A stretch of DNA of 64,000 nucleotides from CAZMYM01 sp964620325. Its GTDB lineage: Bacteria > Bipolaricaulota > Bipolaricaulia > UBA7950 > UBA9294. The position numbers were made by a program, and so were the translations under genes. The stretch covers positions 1 to 64,000 of the forward strand of contig CAZUIM010000004.1 in assembly GCA_964620325.1 (NCBI GenBank), given 5' to 3'. Below are positions 51,168-59,594 of this stretch, piece by piece. The stretch's first letter is position 1, and each line of letters begins with the position of its first letter. Under the pieces are notes generated by a model that ran no database searches, was not told the origin of the DNA, and saw only the letters and a list, made by a program, of their open reading frames with translations.

Positions 51168-52496
51168 ATGAATACGGTTCCCATCATCGAGAAGAAGCGG
51201 GACGGCAGGGCGCTGACTCGCGAGGAGATCGAGCACTGGATCTCCGGCGTCGTCGCCGGAACGATCCCGTCATATCAGTCCGCGGCTCTCCTCATGGCGA
51301 TCCGCATCCGCGGGATGAACGACGAGGAGACGGCGATCCTGACCGACGCGATGGCGCGGTCTGGATCAGTCTTCACCCCGGAGGATCTCGGCGGTTTCAC
51401 CGTCGACAAGCACTCGACCGGAGGAGTTGGCGACACAACGACACTCGTGTTGGTTCCAATGCTCGCCGCCGCCGGCCTGACGATTGGGAAGCTCTCGGGG
51501 CGCGCGCTCGGACACACCGGCGGAACGATCGACAAGCTGGATTCGATCCCCGGATTCCGGACAGACCTCTCTCGGAGAGCCTTCCTGGATCAGATCCACA
51601 GAATCGGCTTCGCTCTCGCCGACCACACCGAGGACATGGTCCCGGCCGATCGGATCCTCTACGAGTTGCGCGACGTCACCGGAACGGTCGACTCGCTCCC
51701 GCTCATCGTCGCCTCGATCATGTCCAAGAAGATCGCCGGAGGGGCTCAGGGGATCGTCATCGACGTCAAGACCGGTGCCGGCGCATTCCTCCCGGAGCTC
51801 GAGGCGTCGCGGAACCTGGCAAACGCGCTCGTCACGATCGGGGCCAGACTCGGGCGGAAGATGGCGGCGCTGATCACCGACATGTCGCAACCGCTCGGGA
51901 GGATGGTCGGCAACGCGCTCGAGGTGCACGAAGCGATCGATACCCTCCACGGAAGCGGCCCGAAGGATCTCGCGACCGTCTGCTGCGAGCTCGGCGCCGA
52001 GCTCCTGGTCTTCGCGGGGAAGGCCGTCGATCGCGACGACGCGATGGAGACGCTTGACCGTCTTCTCCTCGACGGACGCGCATTCGAGAAGTTGCGCCAA
52101 CTCGTCTCGAGCCAGGGCGGAGACGTCACGTGTCTCGACGATCCTTCTCTTCTCCCGCGCGCTTCGCGGCAAGCCGAGGTCCGCAGCGGCGTTGCCGGAA
52201 CGATCTCGTCGCTCGACGCTCTCGCGATCGGGCGGGCGGCGAACCTGCTCGGCGCCGGACGGAAGACTGCGGAGGATGACATCGATCCGGCCGTCGGCGT
52301 CGAACTGAAGAGGAAGATCGGTGACACCGTCGCAGCCGGCGAGGACCTCGCCCTCCTCCACGTCAACGACGAGCGCCGCCTCGAGGAAGCCCGTGCAATG
52401 ATCGAGGCGGCATACACGATCGACGAAAGCGGAGACCGCCACGATCCTCCGCCACTCGTCGTCGACCGCATTTTCGGCGATCCGGCGAACGTCTAG
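51168..52496 (+). CDS. deoA: Pyrimidine-nucleoside (thymidine) phosphorylase
   Basis: A 442-residue enzyme that splits thymidine, deoxyuridine or uridine with phosphate. The family signature is visible (SGRALGHTGGTIDKLDSIPGF), along with DKHSTGGVGDTTTLVLVPMLAA (phosphate site), SLPLIVASIMSKKIAGGAQGIVIDVKTGAGAF and the C-terminal PYNP domain (LKRKIGDTVAAGEDLALLHVN). Whether it is DeoA (deoxy only) or Pdp (broad) cannot be decided by eye. It fits a nucleoside catabolism or salvage set with the BMP importer and the cytidine deaminase, which converges on it 63 bases downstream. Confidence 0.94.
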   Translation: MNTVPIIEKKRDGRALTREEIEHWISGVVAGTIPSYQSAALLMAIRIRGMNDEETAILTDAMARSGSVFTPEDLGGFTVDKHSTGGVGDTTTLVLVPMLAAAGLTIGKLSGRALGHTGGTIDKLDSIPGFRTDLSRRAFLDQIHRIGFALADHTEDMVPADRILYELRDVTGTVDSLPLIVASIMSKKIAGGAQGIVIDVKTGAGAFLPELEASRNLANALVTIGARLGRKMAALITDMSQPLGRMVGNALEVHEAIDTLHGSGPKDLATVCCELGAELLVFAGKAVDRDDAMETLDRLLLDGRAFEKLRQLVSSQGGDVTCLDDPSLLPRASRQAEVRSGVAGTISSLDALAIGRAANLLGAGRKTAEDDIDPAVGVELKRKIGDTVAAGEDLALLHVNDERRLEEARAMIEAAYTIDESGDRHDPPPLVVDRIFGDPANV

Positions 52497-52559
52497 ACAG
52501 CAACGTTTGGCGTGGCGTCTGCGTGCGCGTTCCGAAGGTGCCTTGCCACTCGTTGTTCG

Positions 52560-52937
52560 CTAGAGAGTGAAGGCTTCGGGGAGGAGATCGCGGATCGTCG
52601 TCCGCCGGAACTGGCCGTCCGTGTTCCCCATCAGGATCTCGAGATCGGGAGCATGCTCGATCATCACCTGTCGACAGGTGCCGCACGGTTGGCAGTATTC
52701 CCGGTCACAGGTGACCGCCAACTTGACGAAGTCCCTGTGTCCCTCGGAGATCGCCTTGAAGAAGGCCGTCCGCTCGGCGCAGATCGTCGATCCGAACGCC
52801 GCGTTCTCGATGTTCACCCCGGTGAAGACATTTCCGTCTGCGCAGAGAAGGGCCGCCCCGACCTTGAAACCGGAGTACGGAACGTATGCGCGTTCGCGGG
52901 CCTCATTCGCCCGCCGCATCAGCTCTCGATCGTCCAT
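52560..52937 (-). CDS. cdd: Cytidine deaminase
   Basis: A 125-residue zinc enzyme converting cytidine and deoxycytidine to uridine forms. Substrate loop VPYSGFKVGAAL, GVNIENAAFGSTICAERTAFFKA with the catalytic Glu and first zinc Cys, and CQPCGTCRQVMIE with the other two cysteines. Size matches the small tetrameric type. ATG 52937 overlaps the stop of the upstream gene (ATGA), so it is the last gene of a minus-strand operon with an acyl-CoA synthetase and a barrel-like protein. Confidence 0.96.
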   Translation of the reverse strand: MDDRELMRRANEARERAYVPYSGFKVGAALLCADGNVFTGVNIENAAFGSTICAERTAFFKAISEGHRDFVKLAVTCDREYCQPCGTCRQVMIEHAPDLEILMGNTDGQFRRTTIRDLLPEAFTL

Positions 52938-53785
52938 CAGAATCGTATCACCATCCCGACGCTCCCACCGATCCCCCCGATGCGGACGTCCCACCAGCCC
53001 GATGACGCGCTGATCGGGAGGATGAAGCGAACCTCGCCGACCAATCGAAGGAACGGCGGACCGATCTCGACACCGACCGCCGAGGTGATCGCAAAGGCAG
53101 ACCACGTTAGCTCATCCAGCCGCAGTGCGGCGAGGGCCGCCTGCACCGGTTCGGCCAACTCGGTCGGGACGTCGACCTCGACCTCCGGCGACGCCCCGCC
53201 GCCGACCAGGAGAACGCCGGCCGCCAGATCGAGCCCGACGACAAACAGGTCGAATCGCTTCGTCACCTCCGTCACGATCGCCCAGGTTCCGAAGGCGAAG
53301 TCGATCGCCAACGAGCCGTCGAAGCCATCCTCATCGATCTCGACGTCGACGAGGGGCGATGGAATCGGAAGGCCGGCCAAATCGGCGATTTCTCGAACCA
53401 GGCCGTCTGACAGGAATCCGGCCGAGAATCGAACGCCGTTGAGCAGGAGGAGGGGAAGGCCGATCTCGAGCGAGCCGCCGAGAAGAGGGACCGGGAGAAG
53501 TGTCGGGGCGTCTCCGAGCGCCTCTTCCACTGCGGCGAGCCCGTCTTCGAACCCATGCCGAACCTCGGCCCGATCCTGCGGCGGAACGCCGTAGTCGATC
53601 ATCGCCCGATCGAGGGCATCAAACGCTTCGTTCGCCGCTATCGGCACCTTGCCGAAGGTCGCCGCCAGATCCACAGTGTAGGCGAGTGCCCCGAACCACA
53701 CGCCGCCCGCTTGCGCGCCGATGCAAGCGCAGAGAATCAGCGCCGCACCGCAGATCGCACCCTTCACCAGGGCTCGCCGGCTCAT
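52937..53785 (-). CDS. Exported beta-rich protein, possible outer-membrane protein
   Basis: A 282-residue exported protein of unknown family. The signal peptide (MSRRALVKGAICGAALILCACIGAQA) contains twin arginines and a CAC near the end. The mature part alternates hydrophobic and polar residues in strand-like runs (GSLEIGLPLLLLNGVRFSAGFL; RFDLFVVGLDLAAGVLLVGGG) and ends in GMVIRF, with a terminal aromatic residue typical of outer-membrane barrels. Start and stop overlap both neighbours as ATGA, so it is co-translated with the synthetase and cdd. Function unknown. Confidence 0.65.
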   Translation of the reverse strand: MSRRALVKGAICGAALILCACIGAQAGGVWFGALAYTVDLAATFGKVPIAANEAFDALDRAMIDYGVPPQDRAEVRHGFEDGLAAVEEALGDAPTLLPVPLLGGSLEIGLPLLLLNGVRFSAGFLSDGLVREIADLAGLPIPSPLVDVEIDEDGFDGSLAIDFAFGTWAIVTEVTKRFDLFVVGLDLAAGVLLVGGGASPEVEVDVPTELAEPVQAALAALRLDELTWSAFAITSAVGVEIGPPFLRLVGEVRFILPISASSGWWDVRIGGIGGSVGMVIRF

Positions 53786-55407
53786 CTTCTGTCCCAGCCC
53801 TCCCATTCCCTCTTCTTCAATTCGGCTCGCTTGATCTTACCACTCGTCGTCTTCGGTAGCTCCGTCACGTATTCGATCGCGCGCGGATACTTGTACGGCG
53901 CGGTCACGCTCTTCACGTGATCCTGCAGCTGTTTCGTCAGCTCGTCGGACGGTTCGTATCCGTCGGCGAGAATGACGAACGCCTTGACGATCTCGCCGCG
54001 GTCGCGATGCGGAGCGGCGACTGCGGCCGCCTCGACGACGGCCGGGTGACTGACCAACGCGTCCTCGACCTCGAACGGACCGATCCGATAGCCGGATGTG
54101 AGGATGACGTCGTCGGCTCGCCCCTCGAAGAAGAGGTAGCCGTCCTCGTCCATCCTGGCCAGATCCCCGGTGCGATACCACCCTCCGGAGAAGACTGCCT
54201 CATCGAGCTCTGGCGCGTTCCAGTACCCATCGAAGATCGCCGGGCTGTCCGGCTTGAGGGCGATCTCACCGACCTCCCCCTTCGAGACCCGCGTCCCCGC
54301 TTCGTCGATCAGGACGACTCCCGGACCCGGCGTCGGCATCCCCATCGCTCCTGGCTTCACCGGCATTCCGGGAAGGTTGCAGACGAGACAGACGCTCTCG
54401 GTCTGCCCGTAGCCGTCGCGAATCGTGACGCCGAAAGCCCGCTTGAACGCCTCGATCGGCTCAACGTTCAGCGGCTCTCCGGCCGAGAGCGCGTCCTGGA
54501 GCGCGACATCGTAGTCTGCAAGATTCGGAATCTGAGCGAACAGCCGATACTCCGTCGGGGTGCAGCAGAGCTTGGTCACCTTGTACTTCACCAGCAACTC
54601 GAGGTATCGCTCCCCATCGAAGCGCCCGTTGTACATCACTTGCGTCGCGCCCGTCGTCAACGAGACGCCGACCGGGCTCCAGTACCACTTCGCCCAACCG
54701 GGCGCCGTCGTCGCCCAGATGACGTCGTCCTCGCTCGCTCCGTACCAATAGCGCGCCGTGATCCGGTTGTGACAGTACATCCAGCGATGCTTGTGGACGA
54801 CTGGTTTCGGCTTCCCCGTCGTCCCGGAGGTGAAGTTGATCGTCATCGGGTCGTCCACTGTAAGGGCGACCTTCTCGTCGTCCGGATCCCCTTCGGCGAC
54901 CAGGTCCTCGAACCGGAGCCAGCCTTCCGGCGCTTCGCCTCCACCGATCAGGATGAACGTCTCGAGCGGGCAGGTGCCGCGCGCCGCCTCGACCGTCTCG
55001 ATCGTCGACACGTCGGCGACGATGACACGCGCGCCGCTCACCTCCGATCGATAGACGATCTCGCCGCTCTTGAGCATCTCCGAGCACGGGATCGCGACAC
55101 CACCGGCCACGAATGTCCCGAGCTGTGCCATGTGTGCCTCGGGAAGCCTGGGCAGAATGTGCATCACCGGATCACCTTTGGCGACGCCTAGCCGCCGCAG
55201 GGCGCTTCCGAACCGGCGCATTCCCGCGACCAACTCCGCGTAGCTCACCCGCTGCGCATTGCCGTCCGTGTCCTCCCAGAGGACGGCGCTCTTCTCCGGA
55301 TGTCTCCGCGCGTGCCCCTCGACGACGTCGACAATGTTGTAGTCGGCTGGGATGTTCCATTCGAATTCCCGAACCTCTCGCTCGTAGGACGGCTTGTCGT
55401 AGCGCAT
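53782..55407 (-). CDS. Acyl-CoA synthetase (AMP-forming)
   Basis: A 541-residue adenylate-forming ligase that activates a carboxylic acid to its CoA thioester. The P-loop is INFTSGTTGKPKPVVHKH, the A5 motif is DGYGQTESV, A7/A8 are GWYRTGDLARMDEDGYLFFEGRADDVILTSGYRIGPFEVE, and the catalytic lysine lies in LPKTTSGKIKRAELKK. It most resembles the medium-chain/benzoate-type group rather than acetyl-CoA synthetase (length under 650). Substrate unknown. It heads a minus-strand operon with the barrel-like protein and cdd. Confidence 0.92.
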   Translation of the reverse strand: MRYDKPSYEREVREFEWNIPADYNIVDVVEGHARRHPEKSAVLWEDTDGNAQRVSYAELVAGMRRFGSALRRLGVAKGDPVMHILPRLPEAHMAQLGTFVAGGVAIPCSEMLKSGEIVYRSEVSGARVIVADVSTIETVEAARGTCPLETFILIGGGEAPEGWLRFEDLVAEGDPDDEKVALTVDDPMTINFTSGTTGKPKPVVHKHRWMYCHNRITARYWYGASEDDVIWATTAPGWAKWYWSPVGVSLTTGATQVMYNGRFDGERYLELLVKYKVTKLCCTPTEYRLFAQIPNLADYDVALQDALSAGEPLNVEPIEAFKRAFGVTIRDGYGQTESVCLVCNLPGMPVKPGAMGMPTPGPGVVLIDEAGTRVSKGEVGEIALKPDSPAIFDGYWNAPELDEAVFSGGWYRTGDLARMDEDGYLFFEGRADDVILTSGYRIGPFEVEDALVSHPAVVEAAAVAAPHRDRGEIVKAFVILADGYEPSDELTKQLQDHVKSVTAPYKYPRAIEYVTELPKTTSGKIKRAELKKREWEGWDRR

Positions 55408-55501
55408 CGTGTCGAATCACCTTACAGACTGGGTTTTGCTCCTAGGCAATGCTTCCTATAGCATACTCGCTAGACTCGGCATCAACCAGGAAGGACGATT
55501 C

Positions 55502-56257
55502 ATGAAAGCCTTTGCCGTACTCGCACCGTCGACCTCCAAGCGTCTGATCGCCAAGGGCGTGGTTGCGCATTCGATCGTTCAAACCGCGATCGAGGGCGGG
55601 ACCGTCGTCGTCACGCTCGGAACGACGAACGCGTTCGTCGCCGCCGAGCTCTCCGGTGACTCGATCGACCACGGCGCATTCGCCGCCGGAGTCGTCGACG
55701 ATCGGTGGAACCTCAATGCCCGCATCGGCGAAGAGCGGGATTTTGTCTTCCGAAACGGCGCGCGGATTTCGATCGAGCTCGGCGAGCTGCTCGACTCGCT
55801 CGGAGAGGGCGATGTCATCATCAAGGGAGGAAACGCGCTCGATCCGTTCGGCACCGTCGGCGTTCTGATGGCGGCGCCGGACGCAGGCACAATCGGCCGA
55901 TACGTACCGACCGCACTCGCTCGCGGCGTCGACCTCGTCGTCCCGATCAGTGTCGGCAAGTCGGTACATACACCGATCCCAACAATCGCAGGAAAACTTG
56001 GAAGCCGGCGTTTGGCGTTCGGCGACGGCCTCCCGTGCGGGATGTTTCCGCTCACCGGGGACGTCGTGACGGAGATCGAGGCCCTCGAGATCCTCTTCTC
56101 GGTTCGCGCCGATCACGTCGCCTCCGGAGGCATCGGTGTCGGCGCAGGGAGCGTCTCGCTCGTTCTCGAAGGAGAAGCGGACGACGTGCGCGCCGCCTAC
56201 GATCTTCTCCAACGACTGAAAGGAGCTCCCGAGCCGCTCGTCGAAGGTCGCCGATGA
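55502..56257 (+). CDS. Conserved protein of unknown function upstream of yigZ-ruvAX
   Basis: A 251-residue soluble alpha/beta protein. Glycine-rich loops stand out: EGGTVVVTLGTTNAFVA, GDVIIKGGNALDPFG, GVDLVVPISVGKSVHTPIP, and HVASGGIGVGAGSVSLVL. They suggest a nucleotide- or phosphate-binding enzyme, but I cannot name a family. ATG 55502 has AGGAAGGA upstream and the stop overlaps the yigZ start (ATGATGA context), so it is in the same coupled operon as yigZ, ruvA and ruvX. It is divergent from the acyl-CoA synthetase. Confidence 0.72.
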   Translation: MKAFAVLAPSTSKRLIAKGVVAHSIVQTAIEGGTVVVTLGTTNAFVAAELSGDSIDHGAFAAGVVDDRWNLNARIGEERDFVFRNGARISIELGELLDSLGEGDVIIKGGNALDPFGTVGVLMAAPDAGTIGRYVPTALARGVDLVVPISVGKSVHTPIPTIAGKLGSRRLAFGDGLPCGMFPLTGDVVTEIEALEILFSVRADHVASGGIGVGAGSVSLVLEGEADDVRAAYDLLQRLKGAPEPLVEGRR

Positions 56258-56865
56258 TCGATCGCTATCGAACGATCGCCGAACCGACGTCGGCGCGGAT
56301 CACTCGAAAGAAGTCACGCTTCTTCGCGTCCGTATTCCCTGTCACCACGGCCGACGAGATCGAGGAGGAGCTGGCGCGCCTTCGCAGGTCGCATCACGAT
56401 GCAGCTCACGTCTGCTACGCATACCGTCTCCGCGGAGAGAACGAGCCCGTCTCCGTGTTCGAAGACGCTGGAGAGCCCGCCCGTTCGGCCGGCCTTCCGA
56501 TCTGCCAGCAGCTGGAGAAGGACGACTTGTTGGACGTCCTCGCGGTCGTCGTCCGCCACTTCGGCGGCGTCAAGCTCGGCATCGGCGGATTGATCCGCGC
56601 GTACTCAGACGCCGTGCGCGCAGCACTCGACCGAGGATCGATCGTCAAGCGAACGCTCGAAACCGAGATTGAGGTCGCCTTCTCTCCCGATCTGACGTCG
56701 GCGGTCATGGGGACGATCCACCGCCAGGGCGCCCGTGTCGTTCGGATCGAGTACGATGCGGAAGCACGCGCGGTCGTTGCACTACCGCCAAGCCGCGTCG
56801 ACACGTTCCGCGAGACGATGCGCGATGCGACCGGGGCCCGTGCGAGGATGGAGGTCAGACCTTGA
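56254..56865 (+). CDS. YigZ/IMPACT-family protein
   Basis: A 203-residue protein of the UPF0029/Impact family. Markers: KKSRFFASVFPVTTADEIEEELARLRRSHHDAAHVCYAYRL-type opening (the HxxAxHxCxA core), EDAGEPARSAGLPI, and VVVRHFGGVKLGIGGLIRAYSDA. A ferredoxin-like domain (DUF1949) follows (about 135-203). Proposed roles include translation regulation or proline peptidase-like activity in homologues; function here is unassigned. It overlaps both neighbours by 4 bases. Confidence 0.94.
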   Translation: MIDRYRTIAEPTSARITRKKSRFFASVFPVTTADEIEEELARLRRSHHDAAHVCYAYRLRGENEPVSVFEDAGEPARSAGLPICQQLEKDDLLDVLAVVVRHFGGVKLGIGGLIRAYSDAVRAALDRGSIVKRTLETEIEVAFSPDLTSAVMGTIHRQGARVVRIEYDAEARAVVALPPSRVDTFRETMRDATGARARMEVRP

Positions 56866-57446
56866 TCGATTCGATCAGCGGTGAGATCGTTCGAGCGGGA
56901 GGCGATCACGTCGTCATCGAGACCGGCGGAATCGCCTATCGCATCTTCTGCCCGTCGTGGGACGTCGCGGCCTGTCCGGTCGGACATCCGGCCGTCCTGT
57001 TCGTACATCTCATCGTTCGAGACGACACGATGGAGTTGTACGGCTTCGCGTCCCCGGACGAACGCGAGATCTTCACCCATCTCCTCTCCGTCGGACAGGT
57101 TGGGCCTCGGCTTGCCCTTCAGATCCTGTCGTCCCTTCCGACCGACGCCCTCGTGGAGGCGATCGGAGCGAACGACGTCGGCAGACTGACGACGATCAAG
57201 GGGGTCGGACGGAAGACGGCGGAGCGAATCTTGATCGACCTTCGAGACAAGATCGGCGTGGCCGGAGACGGTCGTAGCTTCCTCCTCACGCCCGATGAGG
57301 AGACGGCGCTGCGCGCGTTGACGTCCAAGGCACTCGGCTTCTCTGCGCGGGAGGCCCGCCAGGCGATCGAACGGCTGCGCGGTGAAAGCCTCGACGCCGA
57401 AGGCCTCGTCCGCCGCGCGCTCGCCCAGATAGGAAGCGACCGGTGA
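56862..57446 (+). CDS. ruvA: Holliday junction helicase subunit RuvA
   Basis: A 194-residue DNA-junction-binding protein. The OB fold (ISGEIVRAGGDHVVIETGGIAYRI; LIVRDDTMELYGFASPDEREIF), two helix-hairpin-helix motifs (LLSVGQVGPRLALQIL; LTTIKGVGRKTAERILIDL) and the C-terminal RuvB-binding domain (ALRALTSKALGFSAREARQAI) are all visible. TTG start at 56862 overlaps the yigZ stop. RuvB and RuvC are not in the window. Confidence 0.96.
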   Translation: MIDSISGEIVRAGGDHVVIETGGIAYRIFCPSWDVAACPVGHPAVLFVHLIVRDDTMELYGFASPDEREIFTHLLSVGQVGPRLALQILSSLPTDALVEAIGANDVGRLTTIKGVGRKTAERILIDLRDKIGVAGDGRSFLLTPDEETALRALTSKALGFSAREARQAIERLRGESLDAEGLVRRALAQIGSDR

Positions 57447-57886
57447 GAATCCTCGGAGTCGATTACGGGAGGGCGCGGCTCGGTCTCGCAATCAGCGACG
57501 AGGACGCCACGCTAGCGAGTCCTCTTCCACAGCAGCGCCGAACGCACTCACTCGATCACGACGTGAGACAACTCGCCCGGTGGGCGAGGGAACACCGGAT
57601 CAGACGCATCGTCATCGGCCTGCCGCTGAACATGAACGGGTCCCGCGGAGAGATGGCCGAGGAGGTGATCTCCTTCGCCGAGCGCGTCCGGCGAGCGACC
57701 GATCTTCCGGTCGAGCTGACCGACGAACGACTGACCTCCGTAGAAGCGGAGCGGGTCTTGGTCGAGGCGAACTTGTCGAGAAAGAGGCGCAAGGGTCTCC
57801 GTGACAGCCTCGCGGCCGTCCTGATCCTGCAGGAATACCTCAATCGAGAATGCACCGGAGCTTCCGGTGATCAGAAACCTGTGTGA
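57443..57886 (+). CDS. ruvX: Putative pre-16S rRNA nuclease / Holliday junction resolvase-like YqgF
   Basis: A 147-residue RNase H-fold protein. LGVDYGRARLGLAISD is the N-terminal metal-binding motif, IVIGLPLNMNGSRGEMAEEV and TDERLTSVEAERVL are family hallmarks, and DSLAAVLILQEYL carries the last acidic residue. It probably completes 16S rRNA 5' processing (YqgF) and has also been linked to recombination. GTG 57443 overlaps the ruvA stop. Confidence 0.95.
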   Translation: MRILGVDYGRARLGLAISDEDATLASPLPQQRRTHSLDHDVRQLARWAREHRIRRIVIGLPLNMNGSRGEMAEEVISFAERVRRATDLPVELTDERLTSVEAERVLVEANLSRKRRKGLRDSLAAVLILQEYLNRECTGASGDQKPV

Positions 57887-57895
57887 CGTGTGCCG

Positions 57896-58063
57896 CTATT
57901 TCTTCTCCTCGCGCGTGAGGTACTCGAGGATCGCCTCGACCACGAGGTAGTTCACCGAACGATCCTTCGCCTCCGCCAGCTTGATCAGACGCTCGACAGG
58001 GCGCTGCTCGAGTTTGCTCTTCGGAACGTAGATCGAGATCTTGTCGAGAAGCTGCTTGGGCAT
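57896..58063 (-). CDS. Small ribbon-helix-helix-like protein (55 aa)
   Basis: A 55-residue ORF with a strong ribosome site (GAGGAGGGGGG) and its own consensus promoter. Sequence MPKQLLDKISIYVPKSKLEQ begins with a beta strand of the MetJ/Arc type (KISIYVPKS), followed by two helices (RPVERLIKLAEAKD; SVNYLVVEAILEYLTREE). This pattern fits CopG/Arc DNA-binding proteins. No toxin gene is beside it, so a stand-alone regulator is more likely than an antitoxin. It lies convergent to ruvX and downstream of prfB. Confidence 0.82.
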   Translation of the reverse strand: MPKQLLDKISIYVPKSKLEQRPVERLIKLAEAKDRSVNYLVVEAILEYLTREEKK

Positions 58064-58097
58064 AGAATCCCCCCTCCTCGTAGCGGTTCAAGAATGT

Positions 58098-58126
58098 ATT
58101 GTAGCAGGCTTTGTTAGAGAGTGCAA
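58098..58126 (-). promoter_or_regulatory. Promoter of the RHH gene
   Basis: On the minus strand TTGCAC (58126-58121), 17-bp spacer, TACAAT (58103-58098), about 35 bases before the ATG. Confidence 0.82.
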
Positions 58127-58144
58127 GTGGTTGCTAAGACGTAA

Positions 58145-59222
58145 CTATGATGGTGTGTTTTCGCCCTCCGTGTAGGAGAGGTACGCCTCGATGAAAGCAC
58201 CGAGATCGCCGTCGAGCACGGCGTCGACGTTCCCCGTCTCCTCCCTCGTCCGGTGATCCTTCACCATGCGATACGGATGGAGAACGTACGATCGAATCTG
58301 GCTTCCCCATTCGTTCTCCTTCAGCTCCCCCTGGATCTCATCGAGCCTCTCCGCCTGTTGCCGGCGGAGGATCTCACCGAGGCGGGAACGGAGAATGCGC
58401 ATCGCCGTCTCTTTGTTCTGGTGTTGGCTTCGCTCATTCTGGCAGGAGACGGCAATCCCCGTCGGAAGGTGCGTGATCCGCACGGCGGAATCGGTCACAT
58501 TCACGTGCTGCCCTCCGGCTCCGGAGGCCCGGTACGTGTCGACTCGGAGGTCTTTCGGATCGATCGAAAGCTCCGCCTCTTCGGTCACCGGAACGACCGT
58601 CACCGCGGCGAACGATGTGTGCCGGCGGTGAGCCGAGTCAAACGGAGAGAGGCGGACCAGCCGGTGAACGCCCCGTTCTCCTTTCAAGTTGCCGAACGCA
58701 TACCTGCCAGAGATCTCGAGCGTCGCACTCCGGATCCCGGCCCCCTCGCCCTCGCTCGCTTCGAGGAGGGTCGCCCGGAATCTCATCCTCTCGGCGAATC
58801 GCCCATACATCCGCAAGAGCATCTCGGCCCAGTCTTGCGAGTCGGTTCCGCCGGCGCCGGCGTTGATCGACAGGTAGCAGTCCTCGACGTCGTACTCCCC
58901 GGAGAAGGTCAGTTCGATTCGAAACCGATGAAGGGCCCGCTCGAGATCCCCGGCTCGTCTCTCGATCGCGGCCAGTTCTTCTTCATCGTTCGCCTCGACG
59001 GCCATCTCGCGGAGAAGTTCGATCTCTTCGAGCTCGGACGAGACCTCGCAGTAGCGAGTCAAGAGAGACCGCGTCTGCTCCAGTTCCCTAGACGCAGATT
59101 CGGCGCGCTGGCGATCCTCCCAGAAGCCGGGTGCCGCCATGACCTGTTCGAGTTCGCCGATCCGTACCTTCAACTCGGCCGGGTCAAAGGTGATCACCAA
59201 TCCTGCCGAGAATCTCACGCAT
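58145..59222 (-). CDS. prfB: Peptide chain release factor 2 with programmed +1 frameshift
   Basis: RF2 reads UAA and UGA. The main frame contains GFWEDRQRAE, the SPF anticodon-like tripeptide (VRLSPFDSAHRR) and GAGGQHVN with the catalytic GGQ. The N terminus is completed only by a +1 shift: ATG 59222 opens a 12-codon frame ending CTT TGA C (CTT at 59189-59187, TGA at 59186-59184). Skipping one base joins it to Asp-Pro-Ala in the main frame, giving the usual RF2 start. GGTGATC, complementary to the 16S 3' end, lies just upstream of the slip site. This is the classical RF2 autoregulation: low RF2 favours shifting. About 358 residues in all. Confidence 0.95.
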
Positions 59223-59399
59223 TCGGGAAAGATCTTCTTCGATCATCGGAACCCCTATCGCGTCGAATCGGACGCCCCTTTCAGTGTACCGAGGGACCGC
59301 CACGAGTTCACCAACACGTCGTCCGGAATGGAGTTGACAGAGCCGCTCGAGGGGCTATTGCCAGAGATCCACAGATTCGACATCGAAAGAAGATGCCCG

Positions 59400-59594
59400 A
59401 TGGAAGGCTATTTCGCAATCCTCGCCGCAGTCCCCGGGTTCTTCCTCAATTCGCTGTTCGTGATCCTCTTCTCGCGGGTCGTCCGCCCGACCTTCGGGAT
59501 CGAGCACCCGACCTCGATGCCGATGATGATCGCCCTCTTCTCTTCGAGTCTCTCCGGAGCGCGGATCCTTCACGGCACGGCCGGTCCGTCGTAG
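59400..59594 (+). CDS. Possible small membrane protein (64 aa)
   Basis: A 64-codon ORF beginning MEGYFAILAAVPGFFLNSLF, with one strong hydrophobic helix and a short polar tail. A TTGACA (59334-59339) with 16-bp spacing to TATTGC (59356-59361) lies upstream; the ribosome site is poor (GAAAGAAG). The 3' end overlaps the convergent envelope-protein gene by 25 bases. Codon third positions are mostly G/C as in real genes here. Could be chance. Confidence 0.35.
   Translation: MEGYFAILAAVPGFFLNSLFVILFSRVVRPTFGIEHPTSMPMMIALFSSSLSGARILHGTAGPS

Noticed and set aside
57896..58063. Toxin-antitoxin antitoxin
   Set aside because: The ribbon-helix-helix ORF has no adjacent RelE/HicA/PIN-type toxin; a stand-alone regulator is simpler.
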